Shown here: piece by piece, positions 17,656-27,150 of the stretch | Layout of the letters: every line of letters begins with the position of its first letter | Numbering within the stretch: the stretch's first letter is position 1 | Assembly: GCF_005938745.2 (NCBI RefSeq) | Contig: NZ_VCBX02000001.1 | Span: 3,072,001-3,136,000 of the forward strand | Reading direction: 5' to 3' | Origin: Rhodococcus sp. KBS0724 | GTDB lineage: Bacteria > Actinomycetota > Actinomycetes > Mycobacteriales > Mycobacteriaceae | DNA length: 64,000 bases | The notes under the pieces: generated by a model | Database searches by the model: none | Seen by the model: only the letters and a program-made list of their open reading frames with translations | Told to the model about the DNA's origin: nothing | Made by a program: the position numbers and the translations under genes

Positions 17656-20600
17656 CAGTACGTCACCTCCTGCGAGCGACGACGCACCACAGTGACTTCG
17701 TCGCGTTGGTTTCCGGTGGGTCCGAGGTAGTTGAAGGCGAACGACGTCTGCGCATAGCCGCCGGCGAGGTGGGACGGTTTGATCAACAGCCTGGTCAGTG
17801 AATTATGGATGCCACCACGCTTTCCGGTTGTCTCCGTGAGTGGCACGTCGATGGTCCGTTCCTGGGCGTGATAGACGAAGACCACACCGTCCGGCATTCG
17901 ATGAGACACGATCGCCCGGCACACGACGACGCCGTTGCGGTTGACGGCTTCGACCCAGTCGTTGTCCGATACCTCGATCTTGGCAGCGTCGCCGGGGCTC
18001 ATCCACATCGTCGGCCCGCCCCGCGAGAGCGAGAGCATGAACAAGTTGTCCTGGTATTCCGAGTGGATCGACCACTTCGAATGGGGCGTCAGATAGCGGA
18101 CGCTGAGACCGATTCCGCCGCCGCGGTCCCCGAGTGCAGGTTCGCCGAACAGGCTCGCCATATCGAGTGGTGGCCGGTAAATCGGTAGTTGTTCGCCCAG
18201 TTCCTCGATCCAGTCGTGATCGAGGAAGAAATGCATGCGACCGGTCAGGGTGTGGAAGGGTTTGAGTTCCTCGATATTGACAGTGAACGGCGCGTATCGA
18301 CGGCCACCGGTTTCGCTGCCTGACCACTCCGGGCTGGTGATAACCGGGACAGGTCGAGCTTGTGTGTCCGCGAACGTGATTCGGCGTTCCTCGCTACCCG
18401 CAGCCAGATGTGTGAGCGGGCGCCCCGTTCTCTTTTCCAGTTGAGTGAACCCTTCCACCGCGAGCCTGCCGTTGGAGGTTCCCGACAGCGCGAGGATTGC
18501 CTCCGCCATCTTCTCGGCAGTATCGAGAGCAGGCCTACCAGCGGCAGCACCCGAATCGAAGACCCCGTGCTTGGCGGCGAGTTCTTCCACTTCTCGTTTC
18601 GGGTGCGTCGTGACGCCTTTGGTGGTGAGTCCGGCCTTCTCGACCAACGGCCCGAGTGCTGCCCACTGTTCGGCGACGGCGGGATAGTCACGCTCGACGA
18701 CGACGAGGGGACCCATCGTCTTGCCCGGGACAGGCATTTCTCCTTGTGAGCGCCAATCTTGTTCTCTACCTGAGGGGTAGGCCATCGCGCCGGGCGTGTC
18801 GTGTTGCAGTGTTCCCATCACGACGTCTCGGCGTTTTCCGAGATGCTTCTTCGCTAGTACGCTGAACGCCTTGGCAACCGCGCCGAAAGCGTCGAAATCC
18901 GAGCGGGTTTCCCACGGCGGATCGATAGCGGGGGAGAAGGCATGAAGGAACGGATGCATGTCCGTGCTCGACAGGTCGGATTTCTCGTACCACGTTGCCG
19001 CAGGGAGAACCACGTCGGAAAGCAAAGTTGTGGATGTCATGCGGAAGTCGATCGACATCAACAGATCGAGTTTCCCTTCCGGGATGTCGTCGGTCCACGT
19101 TATGTCATTGGGGCGCAGGTCCTCCGGCGTCGGCTCAGCCTGCAAGTTCGAGTCCGTGCCGAGTAGATGCCGAAGGAAGTATTCGTTGCCCTTGCTTGAC
19201 GACCCCAGCAGATTGGCGCGCCACACGCTCAGCACTCGCGGCCAGTTCTGGGGATTGTCCGGATCGGTGACTGCGAGTTTAAGTGCGCCCGAGGATAATT
19301 GGCTGGCTAAGTGTTCGGCGACGTCACTTTCGTGCGCATCGGCCTCGTCAGCCAAATCGAGGCTCGATCGATCGAACTGAGGATAGAAAGGGGTCCACCC
19401 CATCGACACCGCCGATGTCATTACGTCCATCGTGTGTCGGCCACTGAAATTTCCGCGGCCGACGGGACTGGAGAGTGCGTCCGCCTGGTAGCCGTCGTAA
19501 CGCCACTGGTCGGTGTGGACATACCAGTAGGAAGTGCCTGCCATCTGCCGCGGCGGCCGGAGCCAATCCGTCCCCATGGCCACCGTCGCCCAGCCTGTGA
19601 CGGGTCTGCATTTCTCCTGGCCGACGTAGTGCGCCCACCCGCCGCCGTTGCGACCCATCGACCCAGTGAGTAGCAGCAGGCTCAGGACCGCTCGATACGT
19701 CGCATCGCCGTGGAACCACTGACAGATACCAGCACCCATGATGATCATCGACCGGCCGCCCGATTCCACGGCGTTGTTGGCAAATTCGCGCGCAATGCGA
19801 ATTACCTGCGCAGCGCTGACGCCGGTGATCGATTCCTGCCACGCGGGCGTATACGGCTCGCTCGGGTCGTCGAAACCGGACGGCCACTGCCCTGGCATCC
19901 CGTTGCGCTGCACCCCGTATTGCGCAAGCATGAGATCGAAGACAGTGCACACCAGGCGGTCTCCCACCCGGCGCACCGGCACACCGCGAATCATGCTCTC
20001 GCCATGACCATCCGGAGTGTCGAAACGTGGAAGGTGTATTTCTGCTGTTTCGACCCACTCGCTGTCGACAGTCAGAGCGGGAACGATCTCTCCGAGATCG
20101 AGGTTCCACTTGCCGACACCTTCATCGCCGTAGCGGAAACCGAGAGAGCCATTCGGTACGACCACTTCATCTGTGGCGCTGTCGAGGAGAACCGGTTTGA
20201 ACGCAGCGTTTTCGCTCGATTCGCCCAGGTCAGCAGCCGTCAGGTTCTTGCCAGCGACAAGAAGGCCGTCGCGGTCCTCGATGGTGACGAGGAACGGCAG
20301 GTCAGTGAACTGCCGCACGTAATCGTCGAAGAACGGCTCACTTTTCTTCACGAAGAACTCGGACAGGATGACGTGGCCCATTGCCATCGCCATGGCTCCG
20401 TCGGTGCCCGCAGCGCACGGCATCCACTCATCGGCAAACTTGGTGTTGTCGGCGTAATCGGGGCTGATCGCGACGACTTTGGTTCCGCGATAACGGACTT
20501 CCGCCATCCAATGAGCGTCGGGGGTGCGGGTCACGGGAACGTTGGATCCCCACATCATCAAGTACGACGCGTCCCACCAATCCCCGGACTCGGGCACGTC

Positions 20601-21332
20601 AGTCTGATCGCCGAATACTTGAGGTGATGCCACCGGGAGGTCCGCGTACCAGTCGTAGAAGGACGTCATGACGCCGCCGATGAGTTCGATGAACCTCGAC
20701 CCCGCAGCGAACGACACCATCGACATCGCCGGAATGGGGGAGAACCCCGCAATACGATCGGGACCGTATTTCTTTATGGTGTGCACATGTGCAGCAGCGA
20801 TCATCTCGGTGGCCTCCGCCCACGTGACCCGCACCAGTCCGCCTTTCCCTCTGGCCTGCTGGTACTTTCGGCGACGCTCGGGATCGGCCTGAATGTCTGC
20901 CCACGCATCCACCGGATCACCGAGGCGAGCCAGGGCCTCGCGGTACATTTCGACGAGAACACTACGGGCATAGGGGTAGCGGACTCTCGTGGGTGAGTAC
21001 GTGTACCACGAGAACGCGGCACCACGTGGACAGCCGCGCGGTTCGTACTCGGGACGGTCCGGTCCTACCGTCGGATAGTCGGTCTCCTGGGTTTCCCAGG
21101 TGATGATGCCGTCCTTGACGTAAATCTTCCACGAACACGAACCGGTGCAGTTGACTCCGTGCGTGGAGCGCACCACTTTGTCGTGGCTCCAACGATCACG
21201 GTAGAAGATGTCGCCTTCGCGGCCGCCAGTGCGGTTCACGGTACGGAGATCGTCCGAGAACTTCCCAGGAGTGAAGAAACGACCGCCGCGGAGTAAAGCG
21301 TTTTCGACGCCACTGCCGATATGTTCGACCAC
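17655..21332 (-). CDS. narG: respiratory nitrate reductase alpha subunit (Mo-bis-MGD)
   Basis: 1225 residues, full length for the family. The N-terminal [4Fe-4S] (FS0) motif reads HGVNCTGSCSWKIYVKDG, with His as the first ligand. The Mo-ligand Asp lies in SFYDWYADLP, and the TGSMGRNGGGW and FNYLGPTGNQRDEV segments are typical of NarG. It reduces nitrate to nitrite on the cytoplasmic face during anaerobic respiration. No signal peptide, as expected. GTG start with GGAAG about 7 bases upstream. First gene of narGHJI; no narK or two-component regulator is adjacent. Confidence 0.97.
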
Positions 21333-21356
21333 TTCTGCACTTCCTTCACGTCTTCA

Positions 21357-21376
21357 CGATCACCTCGGGGTGATCG
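21357..21376. promoter_or_regulatory. inverted repeat upstream of narG
   Basis: CGATCACC-TCGG-GGTGATCG, a perfect 8-bp stem with a 4-base loop, centred about 35 bases upstream of the narG start. It may be an operator or a leader hairpin in the nar transcript. It does not resemble an FNR box (TTGAT-N4-ATCAA). Confidence 0.45.
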
Positions 21377-21528
21377 AGAATCTGACGAACGAGCATGCTT
21401 GTCCCATAGAACCGTAAATTCGGACTTGTCGCGACCGTTCGGACGAAATGGGCAGCAAGATGGAAGTCGCGTGTAGGAAGAGTGAAAGGTCGAATCGGAA
21501 CTTCGAATACGCCGATTGCGGTTACAGG

Positions 21529-21927
21529 TCAGTGGCGTTCTTCGAGTCCAACGGCTTGGCGGAGTCGTCGAGCAGCAGTTCGGAGCTCGGGATCGTCGAA
21601 TGCGGACGAATCCAGCATCGCCGCGAGTGCTTCGGCGATGACGTTGAGTTTTTCTTGCGACGCTTCACTTGCGCGGCGCCCGGCATTCTCGAGCAATACG
21701 ACCAGCAGCAGTGTGAAAACACTCGCTACGGTATGGATCGCAACCTGCCAGGTCTTGAGATCCGTCCACCACGGCAAGCTGATAAACCAGGCCACGACAA
21801 TGACGACACAGAGAAAGAAGAACGGTGCCTGACTGACTCGCAACTCTGCATGCTCGACGAATCTGTCAAACCGCGACCGGCGGTTACCTCCGCTGCGGGT
21901 TTGAGCAGCGTCGCTGCTTCGCTCCAT
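21529..21927 (-). CDS. low-affinity iron permease-family membrane protein
   Basis: 132 residues. Two adjacent membrane helices (about residues 33-50 and 62-80) are followed by a soluble helical tail (LENAGRRASEASQEKLNVIA). This layout and the SLPWWTDLKTWQVAIHT loop match the low-affinity iron permease family found in fungi (Fet4) and, in this short form, in bacteria. Transport activity of such short forms is unproven. ATG at 21927 chosen; an in-frame start 20 codons upstream is possible. Faces away from narG, 196 bases from it. Confidence 0.65.
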   Translation of the reverse strand: MERSSDAAQTRSGGNRRSRFDRFVEHAELRVSQAPFFFLCVVIVVAWFISLPWWTDLKTWQVAIHTVASVFTLLLVVLLENAGRRASEASQEKLNVIAEALAAMLDSSAFDDPELRTAARRLRQAVGLEERH

Positions 21928-22209
21928 TACCGAAACTTTAGTCGCACCGTGTGCTTGCGCGCCCTCAATTGGATGGGCCGGTTTCAAGTGAAATGTGCCG
22001 ATGCGTCCGTAGATCGGCGACGATTCGTTGCGCGTGCTTGGCTGCAGTGTGAAGTGCCTGGCTGCAGCGTGAATGTGTCAATCCCATTCAGGTCCAGCAG
22101 GGCGGCTTGATCCGGACCCACCCTGATGCTGTGGCTGGATTCTCTGCCGAGGGAGACCCTTTAGTGCAGATGACGACCAGCCTTCATACCGGACGCGGTC
22201 GAAGTGCGA

Positions 22210-22830
22210 TCAGCCGCGGGCACGTTGACCGATGGCCGCTTGGTTGACGATATGGGCGATTCGACCTTCCCGTGTTGCGTCCCGGGCGGCACTGACGATC
22301 CACCACAGCATCTGTTTGCGGGCGCTGGGCGGAAAACCGTCCCAGTTGCTTCGAGCTTGCGGGTCCCGGTCCAGCGCCGCCTGCAAGTCAAGTGGTTCCT
22401 CGAGGTCTTCGACTTGGTCGAGAATCGTCCACCAACCAGTGGATTTCGCGGCAGCAATTGCATCGCGACCAGCAACGGTCATGAGGCCACGCACCTCCAT
22501 ATCGGCTGCGCGTTCGCGGTTGAGTCGGGTCCAGGAACTCTTGCGTCTGCGCGGCGTGAACAGTTGCAAATTGCGTTCTTCGTCGGGGTTGGCGTTGGTG
22601 GAGTCGATCCAACCAAAGCAGATGGCTTCCTCGACGGCCTGAGGGTAGGGGCAGCGTGGTCGGCTGATGGTGTTGCGCCAGGAGCACAACCACACACCTC
22701 GGGCCGACGTGTGGTTGTCCGTCAACCACGTTCGCCACTGTTCCCGAGTCTCGGCGTGGATGATCGGGTAGTCGAACTTCCACGTTGGGGGGTGGACGGA
22801 ACTCGGTGGCGATGATTTCGAATTGGTCAC
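22210..22830 (-). CDS. YdeI/OmdA-family protein
   Basis: 206 residues. The typical segments are EQWRTWLTDNHTSARGVWL, the YPQAVEEAICFGWIDS block (the hallmark of the YdeI family), FTPRRRKSSWTRLNRERAA and the C-terminal WDGFPPSARKQMLWWI. The biochemical function is not settled; YdeI homologues have been linked to resistance to cationic peptides. The GTG start at 22830 is preferred over an upstream ATG because GGGAG lies 6 bases before it and because the family starts here. It lies 134 bases downstream of a WYL regulator on the same strand, suggesting co-regulation. Confidence 0.8.
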   Translation of the reverse strand: MTNSKSSPPSSVHPPTWKFDYPIIHAETREQWRTWLTDNHTSARGVWLCSWRNTISRPRCPYPQAVEEAICFGWIDSTNANPDEERNLQLFTPRRRKSSWTRLNRERAADMEVRGLMTVAGRDAIAAAKSTGWWTILDQVEDLEEPLDLQAALDRDPQARSNWDGFPPSARKQMLWWIVSAARDATREGRIAHIVNQAAIGQRARG

Positions 22831-22964
22831 TTGGTCTCCCAGCTCAGAGTGAAGCGGATATGTGTCTCGATAGAAGAAAAGCCGGCGTGGGGAACATGTC
22901 CGCGAACTCGTCTCAGTAATGACCTGAACATGAATGGTCTTGTCGCGCAATCCTCTTCTGACTT

Positions 22965-23930
22965 TCATGGTGGCGAGACCCTGAGGTGAAGGGCGAGCCG
23001 ACTGACGGTGTTGGCGAGCTCGGTTGGTTCGATGACGACCACTGGGGCGGTGAGCGCGATGCGCGCAACGGTCATGGTGAGCCTGCCGAGATCTTCGCTG
23101 CGGATTTGGACAAGGCAGTGGTCCGCTGCCACTTCGATTGGTGTGTGGTCAATCCATCTGAGCACACCCTCGAGGTCGGCGAATGTGGCTGCGATGGCGA
23201 GTTTTGCCTCGTGGTGACGGGGTGGCGGGCCGACGGATCTCGCGACGAAGCCTGCCGCGTCACCGCCCGGGATCTCGCGTGGCGTGAAATGGCTGCCTGC
23301 CAGCCAGGGCTCGGAGAGCCGGTCCAGTCGAAATGTTCGCCAGTCGGCACGATGGTGGTCCCATGCTACGAGATACCAACGACGTCCCGCCGTGACAAGG
23401 CGGTGCGGCTCGACGAGCCGTCTGCCGCTCTCGCCATCACCTCGCCGGTAGTCGAAACGCACGTGCTCGTGGTCGCGACATGCCGCAGCGAGCACACTGA
23501 GCGCTTCGGGGTCGACGATGTCGTCGTCGGCCCGCCGCACGGAACTGACGCTCGAATGCAGAGCCGACACACGTCGGCGTAGCCGATGGGGCAGGAGTGT
23601 TTCGATCTTCGTCAGCGCGCGAAGCGACGTTTCTTCGATGCCGTCGATGGCGGCTTCGGCGGCGTAGCGCAGTCCGACGGCTACCGCCACGGACTCGTCA
23701 TCGTCGAGGATCAGGGGCGGCACGTGCGCCCCCGTTGCAAGTCGGTAGCCCCCGTATTTTCCGGACGTGGAATCGACCGGATAGCCGAGGTCGCGTAGGC
23801 GATCGATGTCGCGGCGCACCGTTCGCTGCGTGACATCGAGTCGTGCGGCAAGTTCGGCACAGTTCCAGAAACGATGGGTCTGAAGGAGCGAGAGCAGTTG
23901 CAGTGCTCGGCCTGTGGGATCGTTCCGCAT
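22965..23930 (-). CDS. WYL-domain transcriptional regulator
   Basis: 321 residues. N-terminal winged helix (about residues 6-60: LQLLSLLQTHRFWNCAELAA, then VTQRTVRRDIDRLRDLGYPV), central WYL domain with RRWYLVAWDHHRADWRTFR carrying the W-Y-L core (about 185-203), and a C-terminal WCX extension. WYL regulators sense ligands, often nucleic-acid-related, and many repress neighbouring genes. It is divergent from the epoxide hydrolase gene, and a palindrome lies just before its start, so autoregulation and control of that gene are plausible. Confidence 0.9.
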   Translation of the reverse strand: MRNDPTGRALQLLSLLQTHRFWNCAELAARLDVTQRTVRRDIDRLRDLGYPVDSTSGKYGGYRLATGAHVPPLILDDDESVAVAVGLRYAAEAAIDGIEETSLRALTKIETLLPHRLRRRVSALHSSVSSVRRADDDIVDPEALSVLAAACRDHEHVRFDYRRGDGESGRRLVEPHRLVTAGRRWYLVAWDHHRADWRTFRLDRLSEPWLAGSHFTPREIPGGDAAGFVARSVGPPPRHHEAKLAIAATFADLEGVLRWIDHTPIEVAADHCLVQIRSEDLGRLTMTVARIALTAPVVVIEPTELANTVSRLALHLRVSPP

Positions 23931-23936
23931 TTCTTC

Positions 23937-23952
23937 AGATTGCCAGCAATCT
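23937..23952. promoter_or_regulatory. palindrome AGATTGC-CA-GCAATCT between divergent genes
   Basis: Perfect 7-bp arms with a 2-base spacer, lying 7 bases from the start of the WYL regulator gene in the 110-base divergent region shared with the epoxide hydrolase. Candidate operator for the WYL regulator. Confidence 0.5.
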
Positions 23953-24040
23953 AGGACTTCATGTGTCCACGATGCTCCCTATCGTCGGAGCAATCGGTCG
24001 ATCCAGACATTAGATCGGTACTCAACCCAAAGGAGCATCC

Positions 24041-24982
24041 GTGAATCCATCCGACTTCCCCAGGCCCGTCCTTATCCCAGTCAACGGCGTGGAACTCGAA
24101 GTCTTCGAAGCAGGGCAACACAATGCCGGGAAACCCATCGTGCTGTGTCACGGATGGCCAGAGCACGCCTATTCTTGGCGATACCAGGTGCCTGCCCTTG
24201 TCGCGGCGGGCTACCACGTCATCGTCCCGAACCAGCGCGGCTACGGCAACTCATCAGGTCCGACCGAAGTGACGGACTATGACATTGAACATTTGTCGGG
24301 TGATCTCATCGCACTTCTCGATCACTACGGTTACGAAGATGCCACCTTTGTCGGTCACGATTGGGGCGCCTTTGTCGTGTGGGGCCTGACCCTGTTGCAC
24401 CCGGACCGGGTAAACAAGGTGATCAACCTGAGCCTGCCCTACCAGGATCGCGGAGAGCAGCCCTGGATTGAGTTCATGGAGGCCGTGCTTGGCAGTGACT
24501 TCTACTTCGTCCACTTCAATCGACAGCCGGGCGTCGCGGACGCCGTGTTCGAAGACAACACCTTTCGGTTCCTCCGCAACCTGTACCGGAAGAACGAACC
24601 CGTCAGGGAGCCTCAGCCGGGCATGGCGCTGATCGATCTCGCCAGAGCCGAGACGCCACTCGGTGAGCCACTGATGAGCGATAGCGAATTGGCCGTTTTC
24701 GTCTCCGCCTTCGAATCGACAGGATTCACGGGCAGTGTGAACTGGTACAGGAACCTTGACCGCAACTGGCATTTGCTGGCGGAGGTGGACCCGATCATTC
24801 AACAGCCCGCACTCATGATCTACGGCGACCGTGACGCGATCGCGAGGGCTGAGAACCTGACAGAGTTCGTGCCCAATGTGGAAGTAGTCAATCTCGACTG
24901 TGGTCATTGGATCCAGCAAGAAAGACCCGATGAGACCAACCAAGTGATCTTGAACTGGCTGGAACGGCAGGATGCCACATAG
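24041..24982 (+). CDS. alpha/beta hydrolase, epoxide hydrolase-like
   Basis: 313 residues. The epoxide-hydrolase pattern is clear: HGWPE (residues 37-41, oxyanion region with the cis-Pro), nucleophile Asp107 in VGHDWGA, a cap domain (about 135-225), acid in YGDRDAIA and His in CGHWIQQERP. An aspartate nucleophile fits epoxide hydrolases and haloalkane dehalogenases; the HGxP motif favours the former. It hydrates epoxides to diols, but the natural substrate is unknown. GTG start with AAAGGAG 7-8 bases upstream. Divergent from the WYL regulator. Confidence 0.85.
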   Translation: MNPSDFPRPVLIPVNGVELEVFEAGQHNAGKPIVLCHGWPEHAYSWRYQVPALVAAGYHVIVPNQRGYGNSSGPTEVTDYDIEHLSGDLIALLDHYGYEDATFVGHDWGAFVVWGLTLLHPDRVNKVINLSLPYQDRGEQPWIEFMEAVLGSDFYFVHFNRQPGVADAVFEDNTFRFLRNLYRKNEPVREPQPGMALIDLARAETPLGEPLMSDSELAVFVSAFESTGFTGSVNWYRNLDRNWHLLAEVDPIIQQPALMIYGDRDAIARAENLTEFVPNVEVVNLDCGHWIQQERPDETNQVILNWLERQDAT

Positions 24983-25035
24983 TTTCAAGGCTAGGTGCGG
25001 TCTCAGTGAAGGGGATGCGGTCACCTCGGTAACCT

Positions 25036-25127
25036 GTGGCCCAAGGGTCGACCAACAAGGCGATTGCCGCTCAACACGTGATCTCGCAGCGAATCGCTCA
25101 GAGCACGTTGAGCACGTGCCCACCTGA
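25036..25127 (+). pseudogene. LuxR-type helix-turn-helix relic
   Basis: The frame from 25036 reads STNKAIAAQHVISQR, matching the recognition helix of LuxR/NarL-family C-terminal domains. After a frame change near 25095 the second frame continues SEHVEHVPT and ends at a TGA, matching the usual AEGHVEHILTKL tail. The rest of the regulator is missing. Hence a frameshifted, truncated relic, not a functional gene. Confidence 0.55.
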
Positions 25128-25309
25128 CTCGCACGGTCGACAGTTGCGACTACGACAAACCACCTCAGAAGTGACCGCCGTGCGAGGTGTCGCGCGACGA
25201 CCTTTCGAGTTCGGGGGTTTGACGGCCAAGTTGATGGAAATTCTGTTCAGGTCCGAGGAATTGCTCTCGATCGAGACTGAGGCGCAAATTCGACAAAGGG
25301 GGCGATGGA

Positions 25310-25399
25310 ATGCTCAACGTGACACTGCTTTTTCTCGTCTTGTGCGTCGGCTTGATTCTGGTTGCGCGCCTTGAATTGCCGCGCCTTGAATTGCACTGA
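25310..25399 (+). CDS. possible 29-aa single-pass membrane micropeptide
   Basis: ATG at 25310, preceded by AAAGGGGG about 9 bases upstream, opens a 29-codon frame encoding MLNVTLLFLVLCVGLILVAR followed by a short tail in which LEL repeats. The hydrophobic run is long enough for one membrane helix. The tail is built from a tandem direct repeat of about 14 bases (CGCGCCTTGAATTGC twice). No family known; expression is not shown. Confidence 0.3.
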   Translation: MLNVTLLFLVLCVGLILVARLELPRLELH

Positions 25400-25487
25400 C
25401 TCCGCTCCACCCCACGATGACCTCTCCGTTGATGCGTCGGCTGACGTGGGCGAGTAACACTCGGGCGGTTGAAACCGACCTTTTGGT

Positions 25488-25931
25488 ATGACACTTTCCC
25501 GTACTACCCGAGTTGCATCGCTCGCCGTGGTTGTTTGTGCAGCGGTTGCCACATGGTTTGCGCCAACTGCCTCTGCCGAGGTCGTCGACGTCACGGTCAT
25601 TCCTGGACTCGGAGGAGGCCCGACCACCCCGTATGGTGCCGGGTGCACGTACCTAGTGGTGGCCAGGACGTCCGATATGTCGGAGCGCGGGGTCTCCATC
25701 GTCGACTTCAACCGCGCATCGACGTTCTTTCCGCAGGAACTTATCTGGGACACGATTAATCCCTACTATGTTTCACCGGTGATTTTCGGTCATGCGTTTA
25801 CTCTGTGGACTCCCACTGCGCCTGGCGAGCATTCACTGATGGCGTACCAGACTTCGGCAGGCGGGCCGATCGAAACGGTGACGGTTAACCCGGGAGTGTC
25901 GCTCGGGCCCGGTTGTATCGTCGCGCCCTGA
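25488..25931 (+). CDS. secreted protein of unknown function
   Basis: 147 residues. Signal peptide MTLSRTTRVASLAVVVCAAV continuing to a cleavage site at TASA (about residue 30). The mature part is small and beta-rich, with two cysteines (CTYLVV and GPGCIV) that could form a disulphide, and it contains a THTLW-like strand rich in aromatic residues, reminiscent of immunoglobulin-like secreted proteins of Rhodococcus. I cannot assign a function. No good ribosome-binding site is visible before the ATG. It stands alone between a decayed stretch and the ArsR/SRPBCC pair. Confidence 0.65.
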   Translation: MTLSRTTRVASLAVVVCAAVATWFAPTASAEVVDVTVIPGLGGGPTTPYGAGCTYLVVARTSDMSERGVSIVDFNRASTFFPQELIWDTINPYYVSPVIFGHAFTLWTPTAPGEHSLMAYQTSAGGPIETVTVNPGVSLGPGCIVAP

Positions 25932-26090
25932 CGGCACAACTTGCCGGATGTAGTCGCGAAAACTACTCTGCTGCAATATATCTCACCGGATCGTTGTGCA
26001 TGGTGCGGGATAGCTGAATCGACTCTGTTGGTGATTGTGGCGACAGAATGCAGGGTCTCGATCAGGCGAGTGTTTCCGGGCGATCGACAT

Positions 26091-26110
26091 ATACAACCAA
26101 TTGGTTGTAT
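26091..26110. promoter_or_regulatory. perfect 20-bp palindrome, probable ArsR-family operator
   Basis: ATACAACCAATTGGTTGTAT is fully self-complementary and ends 9 bases before the GTG start of the ArsR-type regulator. Its position over the likely promoter strongly suggests autorepression of the regulator-SRPBCC operon. Confidence 0.75.
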
Positions 26111-26119
26111 GTTTGGGGT

Positions 26120-26461
26120 GTGAACGGAGACGACGAGGACCGCACGGACGCACTGTTCCGTGCGCTGTCCGACCGGACACGGCGCGACATCATGCGCCGT
26201 GTACTGGCCGGCGAGCACTCGGTTACCGCACTCGCTGCGAAGTATGAGATGAGCTTCGCAGCGGTGCAGAAGCATGTCGCCGTTTTGGAGAAAGCCGGCC
26301 TCATCACCAAGCGACGCATCGGTCGAGAGCATCTCGCCAGCGGCGAGGTGACGGCGTTGTGGTCGGTGGCGGCCATGCTCACCGAGTTGGAGCAAGTGTG
26401 GCGCGGCCGCATCGGACGTATTGACGAACTCATCGCTTTCGACTCACTCCAGGAGGACTGA
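26120..26461 (+). CDS. ArsR-family winged-helix regulator
   Basis: 113 residues, one winged-helix domain: ALFRALSDRTRRDIMRRVL (helix 1-2), HSVTALAAKYEMSFAAVQKH (helix-turn-helix, about residues 34-53) and VLEKAGLITKRRIGREHLAS (wing). No cysteine or histidine metal site is present, so it is not a metal sensor. The pairing with a downstream SRPBCC/AHSA1 gene 3 bases away is a common arrangement in actinomycetes. The GTG start is chosen because the palindromic operator lies immediately upstream; only a weak GGGG precedes it, so translation may be leaderless or weakly initiated. Confidence 0.87.
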   Translation: MNGDDEDRTDALFRALSDRTRRDIMRRVLAGEHSVTALAAKYEMSFAAVQKHVAVLEKAGLITKRRIGREHLASGEVTALWSVAAMLTELEQVWRGRIGRIDELIAFDSLQED

Positions 26462-26464
26462 ACC

Positions 26465-26950
26465 ATGCCTGTGACGGACGTCCAGCAGGACATCGATACC
26501 CGAACGCTGACCATTGTGGCGGAATTCGCTGCGCCGGTGGAACGTATCTGGCAGGTCTACGCAGACCCACGTCAGTTGGAAAAGGTTTGGGGCCCACCGA
26601 CATACCCGGCGACCGTGGTGGAACACAATCTCACGCCGGGGGGTCGTACTACCTACTTCATGACGGGTCCGGACGGTGAGAAGTATGCAGGGTACTGGGA
26701 GATTACGGCCACCGATGAACCGAGGAGCTTCTCGTTCGACGACGGCTTCGCCGACGAGGATTTCAACCCGAATGCCGAGATGCCGGTGTCGAAGAACGTC
26801 TTCACTTTTGCCGAGTTCGACGGCGGTACTCGTGCGACCTACGTGAGCACTTACGAGTCTGCAGAGGCGTTGCAGCAGGTGCTCGACATGGGTGTCATAG
26901 AGGGTGCGTCGTCAGCGATCAATCAGATCGACGAACTGGTTGCGTCCTGA
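26465..26950 (+). CDS. SRPBCC (AHSA1-type) domain protein
   Basis: 161 residues, a single helix-grip domain with a hydrophobic ligand cavity. It opens TLTIVAEFAAPVERIWQVYADPRQLEKVWG and shows PGGRTTYFMTGPDG and YAGYWEITATDEP (longer runs abbreviated), typical of the AHSA1 subgroup. Ligand unknown. ATG preceded by AGGAGG, 9 bases upstream. It follows the ArsR-type regulator by 3 bases and is presumably controlled by the same palindrome. Members of this pair type are often mis-annotated as polyketide cyclases. Confidence 0.85.
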   Translation: MPVTDVQQDIDTRTLTIVAEFAAPVERIWQVYADPRQLEKVWGPPTYPATVVEHNLTPGGRTTYFMTGPDGEKYAGYWEITATDEPRSFSFDDGFADEDFNPNAEMPVSKNVFTFAEFDGGTRATYVSTYESAEALQQVLDMGVIEGASSAINQIDELVAS

Positions 26951-27110
26951 CTAGGCGACTGCGGTATCGAATTTGGACTCGGTAGCTGCGAACAAACGCA
27001 ACTAGGCAAAGTAGTCACCGAAGTTGTTGGCGCCGAGCGTTTTCGCTGCGTGTGTGTTGGTGCAACGGTGCTGCGGATGAGGGTTGTGTCTGGAGATTCA
27101 GCCAGAGGAG

Positions 27111-27141
27111 CGCCGGTGGCACGCGATTCGCGCCACCGGCG
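27111..27141 (-). terminator. hairpin terminator after the binding-protein gene
   Basis: Arms CGCCGGTGGC (27111-27120) and GCCACCGGCG (27132-27141) pair perfectly; the 11-base loop contains a further CGCG-ATT-CGCG pairing. It lies 10 bases past the minus-strand stop at 27151. Confidence 0.7.
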
Positions 27142-27150
27142 TTCAGTGCA

